Assembly: GCA_027596195.1 (NCBI GenBank)
Contig: JADGJG010000982.1
Coordinates: forward strand, 1 to 10,217
DNA: 10,217 nucleotides
DNA from: Podochytrium sp. JEL0797
Lineage: Eukaryota; Chytridiomycota; Chytridiomycetes; Chytridiales; Chytriomycetaceae
Direction of reading: 5' to 3'
Position numbers and translations under genes: made by a program. This document shows, one piece after another, positions 1 through 8,447 of this stretch (the first letter of the stretch is position 1; the number at the start of each line of letters is the position of its first letter). The notes under the pieces are model-generated. The model had not been told where the DNA came from. It worked only from the letters and a program-made list of their open reading frames with translations, and ran no database searches.

Positions 1-363
1 CGCGGAATCATGGGCATGATGGGCGGCGGTCTCGGAGGTCTCAACACGGGAAACATCAAAGTGATTGTTGCTGACGCGGGAGGTGGAGGACTCGGTGGAA
101 TCCTGGGTGGAGTCCAGAACGCGCCCATGCCTCCTCCCATGCCCATGGGAAAAGGAAAGGTTGAAGGTGCTATGAAGGGCGAAGGTGCTATGAACGGAGA
201 GGGTGCCATGAAGGGCGAAGGGGCTATGAACGGAGAAGGGGCTATAAAAGAGGGTGCCATGAACGGCGAGGGTGCCATGGAAGAAGGGGCCATGAAAGGA
301 GAAGGTGCCAAACCTGCCTCGGAAGCAGGTGGGATGGGTGAAGTTGGGATGGCCACAGAATAA
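1..363 (+). CDS. Glycine-rich repeat protein, 3' end only
   Basis: The frame is open from base 1 to a TAA at 361-363, so the 5' end lies outside the window; no start can be chosen. About 120 residues are visible. The first part is Gly-rich (runs such as GGGLGG and GGGGLGGILGG), followed by a Met/Pro patch (PMPPPMPMG). Then comes a tandem hexapeptide array of the form E-G-A-M-K/N-G, and a short tail ending in GEVGMATE. I see no catalytic motif and no recognised domain. Gly-rich low-complexity tails of this kind occur in structural, secreted or RNA-binding proteins, but nothing here decides between them. The strong G content of the sense strand fits the 3'-exon composition seen in the neighbouring genes, which supports its being coding. 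It converges on the F-box gene, with 151 bases between the two stop codons. Confidence 0.6.
   Translation, partial: RGIMGMMGGGLGGLNTGNIKVIVADAGGGGLGGILGGVQNAPMPPPMPMGKGKVEGAMKGEGAMNGEGAMKGEGAMNGEGAIKEGAMNGEGAMEEGAMKGEGAKPASEAGGMGEVGMATE
163..312 (+). repeat. Coding minisatellite, 18-base unit
   Basis: There are roughly eight head-to-tail copies of an 18-base unit read as E-G-A-M-(K/N)-G. Complete units begin at 163, 181, 199, 217, 250 and 283. Two units, at 235 and 268, are shortened to 15 bases by loss of one codon, so the reading frame is kept. Lys and Asn versions alternate in the first four units, suggesting duplication of a 36-base double unit. Confidence 0.85.
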
Positions 364-514
364 TCGCGCCGTGAAACCAGACCTTGTTTTCTTTTCTTCT
401 TCATTTTGTATGCATTAAAAAAATGTAAAATTTTGCTCTCCGCGATAAAAATGTGTATTCCCATTGTTCCCCTCACAAAAAGGACATCCCCAAGGACACA
501 CACTCTCACCCCCT
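364..514. other. Convergent intergenic region
   Basis: This is the 151-base gap between the stop of the glycine-rich gene (plus) and the stop of the F-box gene (minus). It holds a T-rich stretch (384-410), the variant poly(A) signal ATTAAA at 414-419 on the plus strand, which could serve the left gene, and then an A-run. I see no clear AATAAA for the F-box gene on the minus strand here. Confidence 0.5.
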
Positions 515-2580
515 TCACCCATTCATAACCACACTCTTCAACCTCACACACCGCTTCTTCAACGCCTCGACCTCTCCCCTCGTCAAAAACAGCCCGAACA
601 CACCTTCCCCACCCCCCACACCCACAAAACACAACCCCAACCTCTTCAACCGCCTCATCCCCGGCACACTCGCAACCACCATCTCCTTCGTAATCCCCAC
701 CGCCACATTTCCCGAAACCGGCACATTCATCAACACCTCGATCCCCGTACACGACTGCACCAACGCGTCGAGTGTTTTGACGGTTACATTCGTGTTGCGG
801 AGGGGGAGAGTGAGGGAGACGAGGTGGGTCGTGAGTGTGCGTGCGAGGATGAGGAGGGAGGTGTCGGTGAGGGTTGTGGCGGAACCGAGGTGAATGTGGC
901 GCAGGCGTGGACAGTTTTTGACGAGGAGGATGATGGCTTGGTCCGTCACCTTTTTTGGACGAGAGTAAGACAAAAGAGGTAAGAACCATGCACACCCACA
1001 CACAAAGCACAAGACCACCCCCAAAAAATAAGAATCAACTATTACCATCGCTCCATCCACAATATCAATCTCCTCCAACCGCGAACAAGACTCCGCAATC
1101 GCAAACACAGGCCCATTCCCAACCACCGGAATCTCCAAATACACCAACCTCGTCAACACCTTAATCGCCTCACTCACGAGCGAATCAGTGCGTTCAAACG
1201 GCATGGACGCAGACAACCGCGACGGCGTCACCTTCAACCGCGTGAGATTCATGAACCGCGACGCGAACGGGAGTGTGGACAGAATGTGTCCTGTTCCGTC
1301 CAAAGAGAGGGTTTGTAATCGGAGGGTGAAGTCGGTGGTTGTTTTGGATGTGTGGGTGTACTTTTCGACTGCGGCGGGGGGTTCTTGTTCGCCGGTGGGA
1401 CCGACGCAGTGATTTGTGCCGTAAAAGAAGGCTTCGATTTCGGATTCGGAAATGGTGGTGGTCATCATGTCGAGCAAAATGAGCGACTTTAGTCGAGGGT
1501 TACAGCGGACCAGAGGCGCGACGGAGGCAAGCGAATGGAACCCGCCAACACGCAAAACTTCAAGTTGGTTCAGATGCAGACACGCGGCTTCCATCACGAC
1601 TTCAAATTCCCTCGCAGTGAGACACCAATCGATCGAGAGGACTGTGAGTTCCTTATTGGACTCGAGCACACGTGACAGAGACGCGGCGAGTGGGGTTGTT
1701 TCGGGGAGGGTGGATGAGTTGGAACCGGTTGCGGGGTTCGCGTGGGTGGGTCGACTTCCGGCCACGCCGCCGGACCATTCGAGTTCAAATGATTTGAGAC
1801 GCGTGCAGCGGTCTGCGATGGCGTCGAAGCCGCGTTCCGTGAAGAGGGGAGAGGAGGGTCCGAGGGCGCGCAGACGCAAGTGTTGCAGGTGGTGGCAGTG
1901 TGTTACGAGGGAGACGAGGCCGTCGTCGCCGATGCGGCCTTGTGCGGGCGTGGCGTGTTTTGCCATGTGGAGTGGTGAAGCGGAGGGGGAGAGGGAGAGT
2001 TGGGGCTTGATGGAGTGATTAATACAAAACAAATAAATAAAAACAAATAAATACCGCAGAATAAGACGCTAACGACACGTCCTTCATGTTTGCGCATTTG
2101 CTCGAAATTGCCCACAAGTCGTCGTCTGAAAAGACTGGCGCGTCGATGCGCAGCGCGTGGAGGCCGTTTGCGGCGCCGGCGACGAAGCGCGCGAGGCCGT
2201 GTGTGCCGCTGCTGTTTGCGCCGTCGTCGTCGTCGCTGCCGCCGAGAAGCGCAAGATGTCGCACAAAAAGGCGGTAGTCGCGGTGCAGTCTTTGCGGCCG
2301 CGAAAAGAGCCCGCGCAGCCGCGTGTCCCCTTTCATTGGATTTAAGTAAGCTGCGTACTCCATCCGCGTAGTGTGCGGGAGTGCACAGTAAGTAGTACTA
2401 CTTACACTCACACACCCGCACCTCGACCCGCCGCCACAGCTGCTCCAACGCGCTGAGTCCAAAAACACGGCTCACTACTGCACACTCGAGCAAGTCGCGT
2501 GCATCACATGCACCAACAAACCGCATAATATGGTCGGCAATGTCACTCGGGAGAATGAGTCGTTTCGATTCCAACGCCAT
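515..2580 (-). CDS. F-box / leucine-rich repeat protein
   Basis: Probable substrate-recognition subunit of an SCF (Skp1-Cullin-F-box) ubiquitin ligase. Model, in transcription order: 2580-2406, 2350-2055, 2005-1046, 949-515; phases agree and give 621 residues. Residues about 9-50 form an F-box (LPSDIADHIMRFV, then a conserved LWRRVEV end), which binds Skp1. From about residue 105 to the C-terminus there are repeated leucine-rich segments such as TRLKSFELEW, LTRLVYLEIPV and CPRLRHIHLG, the usual substrate-binding solenoid. The introns are 55, 49 and 96 bases, with donors GTAAGT, GTATTT and GTAATA. The least certain junction is the first: a GTGAGT donor six bases upstream keeps the same phase. 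The third intron is in-frame and stop-free, but removing it joins two LRR segments cleanly (DGAM to VTDQ). An in-frame upstream ATG at 2619 would add 13 mostly basic residues. The substrate cannot be told from the sequence. Confidence 0.85.
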
Positions 2581-2618
2581 TTTTTTGGTTTTTGTTTTTT
2601 GTTTTCTTTCGCGCTTCA

Positions 2619-2624
2619 TTTATT
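2619..2624 (-). terminator. AATAAA poly(A) signal for the methyltransferase gene
   Basis: On the minus strand the sequence AATAAATG occurs 25 bases after the preferred methyltransferase stop (2651-2649). It provides a canonical AATAAA whose last A is also the first base of the alternative F-box ATG at 2619. Its position supports the 2649 end of the upstream gene over the unspliced alternative stop at 2749. The downstream gene's A-rich leader (2581-2616) follows directly. Confidence 0.5.
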
Positions 2625-2648
2625 CAAAAAGACTCAATTTAAAATAAG

Positions 2649-5600
2649 TTATCTTCGCACTGCATTGAATACAGCCTGCTCACACATTCCTACATCCAAA
2701 CCAACAAGAGAAATTAATAAGGCTCTCCACAAAAAAAAACACGTGTTTTCATACACCCGCCAACTCACCCTTGTAAAACTTCGCAACTCCCGCCAACTTC
2801 CTTTCATTGCCAGGCGCGAGCTTGTACACGTCATTGAACGGAAGAGTGGAGTCCCACCTGGAAAAAAAAGAACGCGTCAAAAATGATCCGTCACCAAAAA
2901 AAGGTTACGCACTTTTTCCCCCAGTGAGCATATCTACTCCCAACGACCAACACAAAATAATAACAATTAATATTACCATCCCGCCCGCGCCACACCAACA
3001 AAAAACAAAATAAACTCACCGAATCGTACACTCCTTCCGCTCCTCATCCACATCAATCACCTGCGCGAGATACCAACACAAAAACTCGGAATGGTACACC
3101 ACAACCTGATCGTTCACTGCAAACACGGTATTCCCTCGCTCCGATTCATCGCATCCACACAGTTTCTCAACGAACCCTTCAATCGTGATGTCGGGAGTCG
3201 AGTGCTGCGTGTCGGACTGTTTTACGCAGAGGAACTGGGTGAGAACGACGCACACACACACACACACACACACACATCGCCCACAAAACAAAAAATACAA
3301 AAGCGAAAAATTCACCTCATCATCCTCCCCACTCCCACGTCGATAACTCCCCGGAACACCCTCCGTCTTGGCTTCATACCCAGGCATACTCTCACACTCA
3401 CTCATCCGAGACCCAAACACCGCGTCCCACCGCAAATCCGCCTCGCCATTGCCGCTGCTGCGCAAACACAGAGGCATACCCACAATGGGATCCACGGCAG
3501 AGACTTCGGGCACGGATCGAATCTTGTATTTGGTGGGTGGCGTGGGTTGCGGTTTGGTCGATTCCGCCTGAACCAGAGAATACCATTTTTCTCAATTTAA
3601 TCACCCTTTTTCAGAGAGAGGGAGGGAGAGAGAGAAGAAAAAAAAACTCACCAACAACGCGGCAGCCTTTCCCCACCGATTCCACCGAAACTTGGTCGGC
3701 AGTTTCCCCGTCTCCAAATACTCCATCGCGCGCCGCACAGCCACATGATTCCCGAACCGTTCGAGCTGGTTGAACGTGAGGTACGGTTCGAGGTTGCAGT
3801 CAAACATCCGGAGGTCTTCCTTTCTCACAATGTTGCTGTTTTTTTGTAGTGTTCTGGTTAATCATCATGCAGGGGGGCAAATGTGGATTTTCAAGGAAAG
3901 GCGAGAAAAACGTACTAGGATAATACTTCGAGGTATTCAACGACGCAGAATTCGGCGGGGTTGTCGAACGTGTCGAGTTTCGGCATACCCTTGTCCGTTT
4001 CGCAGTGTGGGACAATCTGGTTTCGCGCGCGTCAGTTCCCCACGCACGCGCAAAATGAAGGCCACAAAAAATTACCAAAGCAGGCCACCAAATGTCTTCG
4101 TCGTCATCCTCAGGAAAGACAAAGACCAAATGCGGACGATCGACTAAAAAAGAAAAGAAAAAAATCAACAGACAATACAAAAACATTCCTCAAAAACTAC
4201 TCAACAATCCTGCGGAATCTGTCCATGAACCTTCAACAACTTTTCCCACCGCTCCTCATCGCCTTCCTCAAAACTCGCCAAATCCACTTGCATAAACAGA
4301 TCCTCAATCGTTTCCGCTTTGCCGTGGATCGCCTTGAACAGACCAGCACCCGCCAATTTTTCACCCGTCGCGTCAGAGGATTCGGAATCGGATACTTCAA
4401 TATCGGAAAGATCCGAATCATACATGGTTTGCGCAACGAGCTTCTTTTTGCGGTTCGGCCATTCGGCTGAGAAGATTTTCCAGTTGCGTTCGCAACGCAC
4501 GCATCGCTGAATCACGGAAAAAAACATGATCAACAACCCCCCGCAGAAAGAAAGAAAGGAAAAAAATTATCAAAGAAACTCACCCCACTTCCAACCCCTT
4601 CCTCTCCCTCCCACAAATCCCCAACCCCACCACAATTCAAACACCTCCCACCTCCCTCCGCATCCCGCTCCTCCATCTCCTCCTCCAACCGCTGCTGCTC
4701 GCGCTGCTGTTTTTTCGTTTTACCATCTTCGAAATCGACACCGGCAAACACGTTCTTGTAGTAACTCCAGGCTTCGTTGCGGAGCCGCGATTTGCGCAGT
4801 TTCGTCACGAGTGGTTTTTCGTAATCGCGGTCGCCAAGGATTTGTTCAAACATGTCGTCGGTGTGTTTGGGGGTGAAGCCGCCGTTGCTGTTTCTGAGGT
4901 GGGGAGAAAAAGAACGCGGTTTAGCCAAAAATAAAAAACAAGGAGAAAAAAGGAAGTGCTTCGAGAATCGAGAGAGTGAGAGAACAAGAGCCACCGAAAG
5001 TCAAAAAAAAAACACGGAAAAAGAAAGTGGGGGAAAAAGAAAGAAAGACAAAACAAAACACTCAACTCCTCACAAGTCGCACACAAACACTCCTTATTCC
5101 CTTCCCCAAAATAATCCCCGCCATAAAACGTTGTAATCTCCTGCCCAACCTCAATATCCCGCACGACTTTGAAACAAATCGAATTCGCTCCCGTCGGGAT
5201 GAATTTGCAGTTGGGTTGACAATCGTGGTTCACAAATCGCGCGGGTCCGAGGAACAGACACATGCATCCTTTGCGCGTCGAGTACATGACGCTAAAGTCG
5301 CGGTTTGCGAGGTGGTCTTCGTCTTGTTCGGTGAGTTCGGCAATGTAGCTTTTTTGGGGTTGGAGTGTGGTTAGAGAAGGAAGAGGAGGGGGGGAGGGAG
5401 TTTGTACCCTGTGCAGTGTCTGATTTCGTCACCGGGGCGCCACTTTTTGGTTGCAATAATACAGGCTTCGACTTTGCCCGAGTCCTTGTAGCGGACTGTG
5501 CGTGCGATTTCGAATCCGGCGCTCGGGAGATACATTGAAAAGTATCGCTTCATGTGTCTGATTGAGAGGGAGGGGAGAAAGGAAAAAAAAGTCAAAACAA

Positions 5601-6495
5601 AAACACGTGAAAAAAAAGCACGACGAAAAACTCGCCGCGCTTGCCCGAAATACCACCACCAACACCACCAAAAAGAGAAACAGACAAAACCAACTTACTC
5701 TTTAAAATCTGCAATCTGGTCCTCTGTCCGATCCTTTACAAAATCATGAAACGCGCGAAACGTTTTCTCATCACTGATCTCACTCCCCGCCCCCGCGCCA
5801 CCCTGCCCCTCTACCGCACCCGCCCCGCTTACAACCCCCACCGCATCTCTCGACACAACAGCATGCACGGGGTGCAAGAATCGATCGAGCATCAAATCAG
5901 CCGCTTGGTCCGTGTCGCGTTTCTGCTGCACACACTTGCGAATCAGGAGCAACACGTGTTGCTGCATGACCTTACGGTCCACGTTTGCCCACGCGACGGA
6001 TTTGAGGGCGTTTCTGCGGGCGTCTGTTGTGGTTGGGGTGATGGGGTCTTGGTGAGTTGTGTCGCCCGAGCGGGCCATTTCGGCGTATCGCGCGTTCATT
6101 TTGTGGGTGTGGAAGCCGAGGAAGACGGCGTCCTTTTTGTTTTGTTTGTGAGAGGAATGAAATAAAAAAGGGTGTGCTGTGGTGTACCAGCAGAAAGTCG
6201 CTCATCAGGTCGTCGTAGTCGGACAGGTCGACAAACTGGATGTGTGTGTGAATACTCCGAGTAGATATGGGCAGACAAGTGGTACCTTCTTTGCGGCCAC
6301 GGCAGCAACGGGAAGCAGCGAGGCGAGGGCGGCGGGCGCGGCCTTGAGCGGGGACAGCACGACAGGGAGCGAGGCAGCGTCGTCGTCATCGTCGTCGTTA
6401 CTAGTAGTGCTAGGCTTGGTGTTGTTGTTGCTAGTAGTGGTGGTGGTGTTGGTGTTGGTGTTGTTTGGCGGAGTGGGCGACATTGCCACAAGCAT
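2649..6495 (-). CDS. SET9: Histone H4-K20 methyltransferase, Set9/Suv4-20 family, with PWWP and Tudor-like domains
   Basis: Nuclear enzyme predicted to transfer methyl groups from S-adenosylmethionine to lysine 20 of histone H4. Exons: 6495-6286, 6235-6188, 6132-5699, 5557-5408, 5348-5067, 4893-4584, 4506-4206, 4143-4076, 4016-3916, 3835-3652, 3567-3316, 3234-3020, 2857-2769, 2689-2649; all phases agree, 894 residues. Residues 1-70 are low-complexity Thr/Asn/Asp. The Suv4-20-type helical region follows (LSDYDDLMSDFLL ... HTHKMNARY). The SET domain spans about 231-375: EACIIATKKW, the NHDCQPN motif at 321-327, EITTFY at 351-356, and zinc cysteines in CLCATC at 368-373. A charged coiled-coil stretch (about 430-453) precedes paired CxxC motifs at 459/462 and 480/483. 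A PWWP-like domain begins near 580 (IWWP at 596-599), and a Tudor-like fold covers about 816-868. An alternative start is Met at 6483. The terminal exon is uncertain: without the last intron (GTGAGT donor at 2768) translation stops at 2749. Confidence 0.87.
3251..3276. repeat. (CA)13 microsatellite inside an intron
   Basis: There are thirteen CA dinucleotides on the plus strand, read as GT repeats on the coding strand. They lie in the methyltransferase intron 3315-3235, close to its acceptor. The intron has no in-frame stop, so a naive translation shows a spurious Val-Cys run here. This is probably a length-polymorphic marker. Confidence 0.9.
6369..6471 (-). repeat. Trinucleotide-rich low-complexity coding tract
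   Basis: Near the methyltransferase start, the coding strand has runs of ACC/ACA/AAC (Thr/Asn) and GAC/GAT (Asp) codons. They encode Thr/Asn-rich stretches followed by six aspartates. Such tracts arise by replication slippage and are likely disordered. They carry no homology information for choosing the start codon. Confidence 0.75.
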
Positions 6496-6523
6496 GCGGT
6501 TTCAGAGGGTTTTCTTATGAAAA
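6496..6523. promoter_or_regulatory. Very short divergent promoter / shared leader region
   Basis: Only 28 bases separate the ATG of the methyltransferase (minus, 6495) from the ATG of AOS1 (plus, 6524). If the methyltransferase starts at the second Met (6483), the gap is 40 bases. No TATA box is visible. The interval is too small to hold two separate 5' leaders, so transcription start sites must either lie inside the opposite gene's first exon or give almost leaderless transcripts. The extent of the promoter is therefore an inference. Confidence 0.55.
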
Positions 6524-8372
6524 ATGGCCACCACTCGTGCTGGCTCCAAGCGCCCAACCAGACGCACCTCGGATGCATCCATCAAGGCAGCACCACCTGT
6601 TGTGCAGGCAAAGAAGCGAACACCTGTTGTGCAGACAAAGAAGCAAACACCTGTTGTGCAGACAAAGAAGCGCGCTGCCCCAAAGCAAAACAAGGAACAA
6701 AACAAGCGAATCAAGAGAGACAACAATGATGAAGTGCTTCCTAATAACGCCTCTGCCATGGACGAAGACGAAATGGCCCTGTACGATAGGCAGATCCGTC
6801 TGTGGGGTCTCGAGGCACAAACGAGGTGCGTCTTACTCCCTCGTTTGATCCGCATCCATCCAACACAACACACACCACAGAATGCGCACCTCGCGCATCC
6901 TCATTGCCGGCGTCACAGGCATCGCAAACGAAATCTGCAAAAACCTGGTCCTCGCTGGCGTCGGAAACGTCTCGCTCCTCGACCACACGATCGTCGACGA
7001 ACACCACCTCGGTGCCCAGTTTCTGCTCGCCAAGGAGGACATTGGCAAGAACGTAACATCTCTTGATCTTTAGTGCTAGTGCATTGTTTGATCTCACGCT
7101 TTGGATGCTTAGATTGCCGAATCCGCCGCCCCTCGCATCCGCAACCTCAACCCACGCGTGCACCTCGAAACCATCGCAAAGAACCTTGATGATATGTCAA
7201 ACAACTTTTTCGCCGCGTTCGACCTCGTGATTGTGTGTGCCAAAGTGTCCGTGTCGACTCTGGTGCAGTCTCTTTTCTGTTCCTTTGTGGCCACTCCCTC
7301 TGGCCCCTCGCTTCTCTCTCGTGCATCCGTCTCTAATACCCCATTGATACTCTAGACCCGTATCAATACCATCTGTCGCGATCAAAACATCAAATTTATC
7401 TCGACCGCCGTGTTTGGGATGAGCGGATACATGTTTGCCGACCTGTTGGACTACGAATACGTTGAGTAAGTCCCACCCCCGTTTCCCAATTCCCGCCTCT
7501 TCCCCTCAAGAAGAAAGACAAAAAAAAAATGGGTGTTCGTGTCCGAACCCCCCTTCACCAAAACAAAACCCCCAAAACCCAACCTCAACAAAAACAAAAC
7601 ACACGCACTCACACGAATATGCAGAGAACGCAACCAAACCAACGATGGCGTCGTGACCACAAAACGCACCAAAAAATCCCTTTCCTTTTGCAGTCTCGCA
7701 ACGGCCATGACGACGCGTTTCGGTGGCATGAAGCCGAAACTGTTGAAACGCGTGGCGCCAATCTACTTTGGATTGCAATGTAAGTATTCCGACCTTCTCT
7801 CTATTCAACTCTGATGCCAAACAAAAAAACATGCAAAAACTCCAGTGTTGTGGGAATTTGAAGCCAAACGTGACCGCCTTCCTGCGCCAGACTCGAAATC
7901 TGACGCTCAAATTCTGCTTGGGATGAGAACCGAGTATATTGCTTCCACGGGTGGTGACTCTGCTGTCATGAACGCGCTCTTGACGCCACAAGTTGTGAGG
8001 TGAATGAAATGTCCCTTTCTCTCTCTCCCCTGCGTATTATATGCATTTATACACTTATGTTTTACTGGTCATCAAACTGATCCCACCTTCTTTCCACGCC
8101 CCGCCACCGCAACCCCTCCCCCCATCTCTTTCAAAAGCGGCCTCGCACAACAAGCCCAACTCGAACTCATGCCCGTATGTGCGATTGTCGGAGGAATCGC
8201 GTCGCAGGACGTGTTGAACATTCTGGCAGGAAAGGAGGTGGACGTATGCAACTTTTTCTGTTTCGGCGAGTCTGTGGGAGGGGTTGTGAAGGCGTTGGGG
8301 AAGGTGGAGGGGAATGGTGGTGTTTCTGCGGGTGTGGCGGATGTTAGTGTTGGTGAAGTGGTTGAGTTGTGA
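6524..8372 (+). CDS. AOS1: SUMO-activating enzyme subunit 1 (AOS1/SAE1)
   Basis: Smaller subunit of the nuclear SUMO E1. With UBA2 it adenylates the SUMO C-terminus using ATP; the catalytic cysteine sits in UBA2, so none is expected here. Exons: 6524-6825, 6881-7052, 7113-7262, 7356-7465, 7625-7779, 7846-7999, 8138-8372; phases agree and give 425 residues. Introns are 55, 60, 93, 159, 66 and 138 bases. Family hallmarks: YDRQIRLWGLEAQ at about 87-99; the arginine-containing helix and nucleotide-binding strand (RTSRILIAGVTG); a conserved LLDH and GAQFLL; RINTICRDQNIKFIS; and near the C-terminus MPVCAIVGGIASQDVL with the typical NFFCF segment. The human protein is about 346 residues; the extra length is mainly a basic N-terminal extension of about 80 residues with a threefold repeat and KKR clusters, perhaps a nuclear localisation signal. 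The glycine loop reads GVTGIANE, with alanine where many members have glycine. The start has a good context (AAAATGG). Confidence 0.94.
6596..6676 (+). repeat. 27-base tandem repeat in the AOS1 N-terminus
   Basis: There are three copies starting at 6596, 6623 and 6650. Each encodes Pro-Val-Val-Gln-(Ala/Thr)-Lys-Lys-(Arg/Gln) plus one variable residue. The copies differ at only a few bases, which points to recent duplication. The basic KKR/KKQ clusters make the segment strongly positive and likely disordered. Confidence 0.88.
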
Positions 8373-8447
8373 TATCTTGTGACTCGAAGGGGGGGGGAAG
8401 GCCCCCTCACAAAAAAAATTCAGAGCCAAACAAAGGGTTGGAAAACA
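8373..8447 (+). other. AOS1-GTPase intergenic region with G-run/C-run hairpin
   Basis: This is the 75-base gap between the AOS1 stop and the GTPase ATG, both plus strand. A run of nine G (8389-8397), a short AAGG spacer and five C (8402-8406) can fold into a GC-rich hairpin in the AOS1 3' end. It is followed by an A-run and an A-rich leader before ATG 8448. No AATAAA is visible. The gap must hold both the 3' end of AOS1 and the core promoter of the next gene, unless transcription reads through. Confidence 0.5.

Noticed and set aside
950..1045. Intron retention making protein variants: the F-box intron 1045-950, methyltransferase intron 3315-3235 and GTPase intron 8918-8811 are multiples of three without in-frame stops.
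   Set aside because: Three such cases among roughly thirty introns is about what chance gives for introns of this size, and splicing out each one joins conserved family sequence.
453..1164. Plus-strand Pro/His/Thr-rich open frames opposite the F-box gene 3' end.
   Set aside because: Their composition is simply the complement of the G/T-rich and C-rich patches of the real minus-strand exon; there are no motifs.
2084..2371. Overlapping Arg- and Ala-rich open frames on both strands opposite F-box exon 2.
   Set aside because: They are shadows of the GC-rich coding exon, with no homology and no splice continuity.
3235..3315. A Val-Cys repeat protein segment encoded by the GT/CA microsatellite.
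   Set aside because: It lies inside an intron with good splice sites; the flanking exons join in phase without it.
5498..6165. Plus-strand open frames opposite methyltransferase exons 3 and 4.
   Set aside because: The minus strand shows conserved Set9 sequence with consistent splice phases over the same interval; the plus frames match nothing.
8388..8407. The G-run/C-run hairpin after AOS1 as a bacterial-type terminator.
   Set aside because: The genes are spliced eukaryotic genes, and this hairpin is not followed by a T-run; it may be only a simple-sequence accident.
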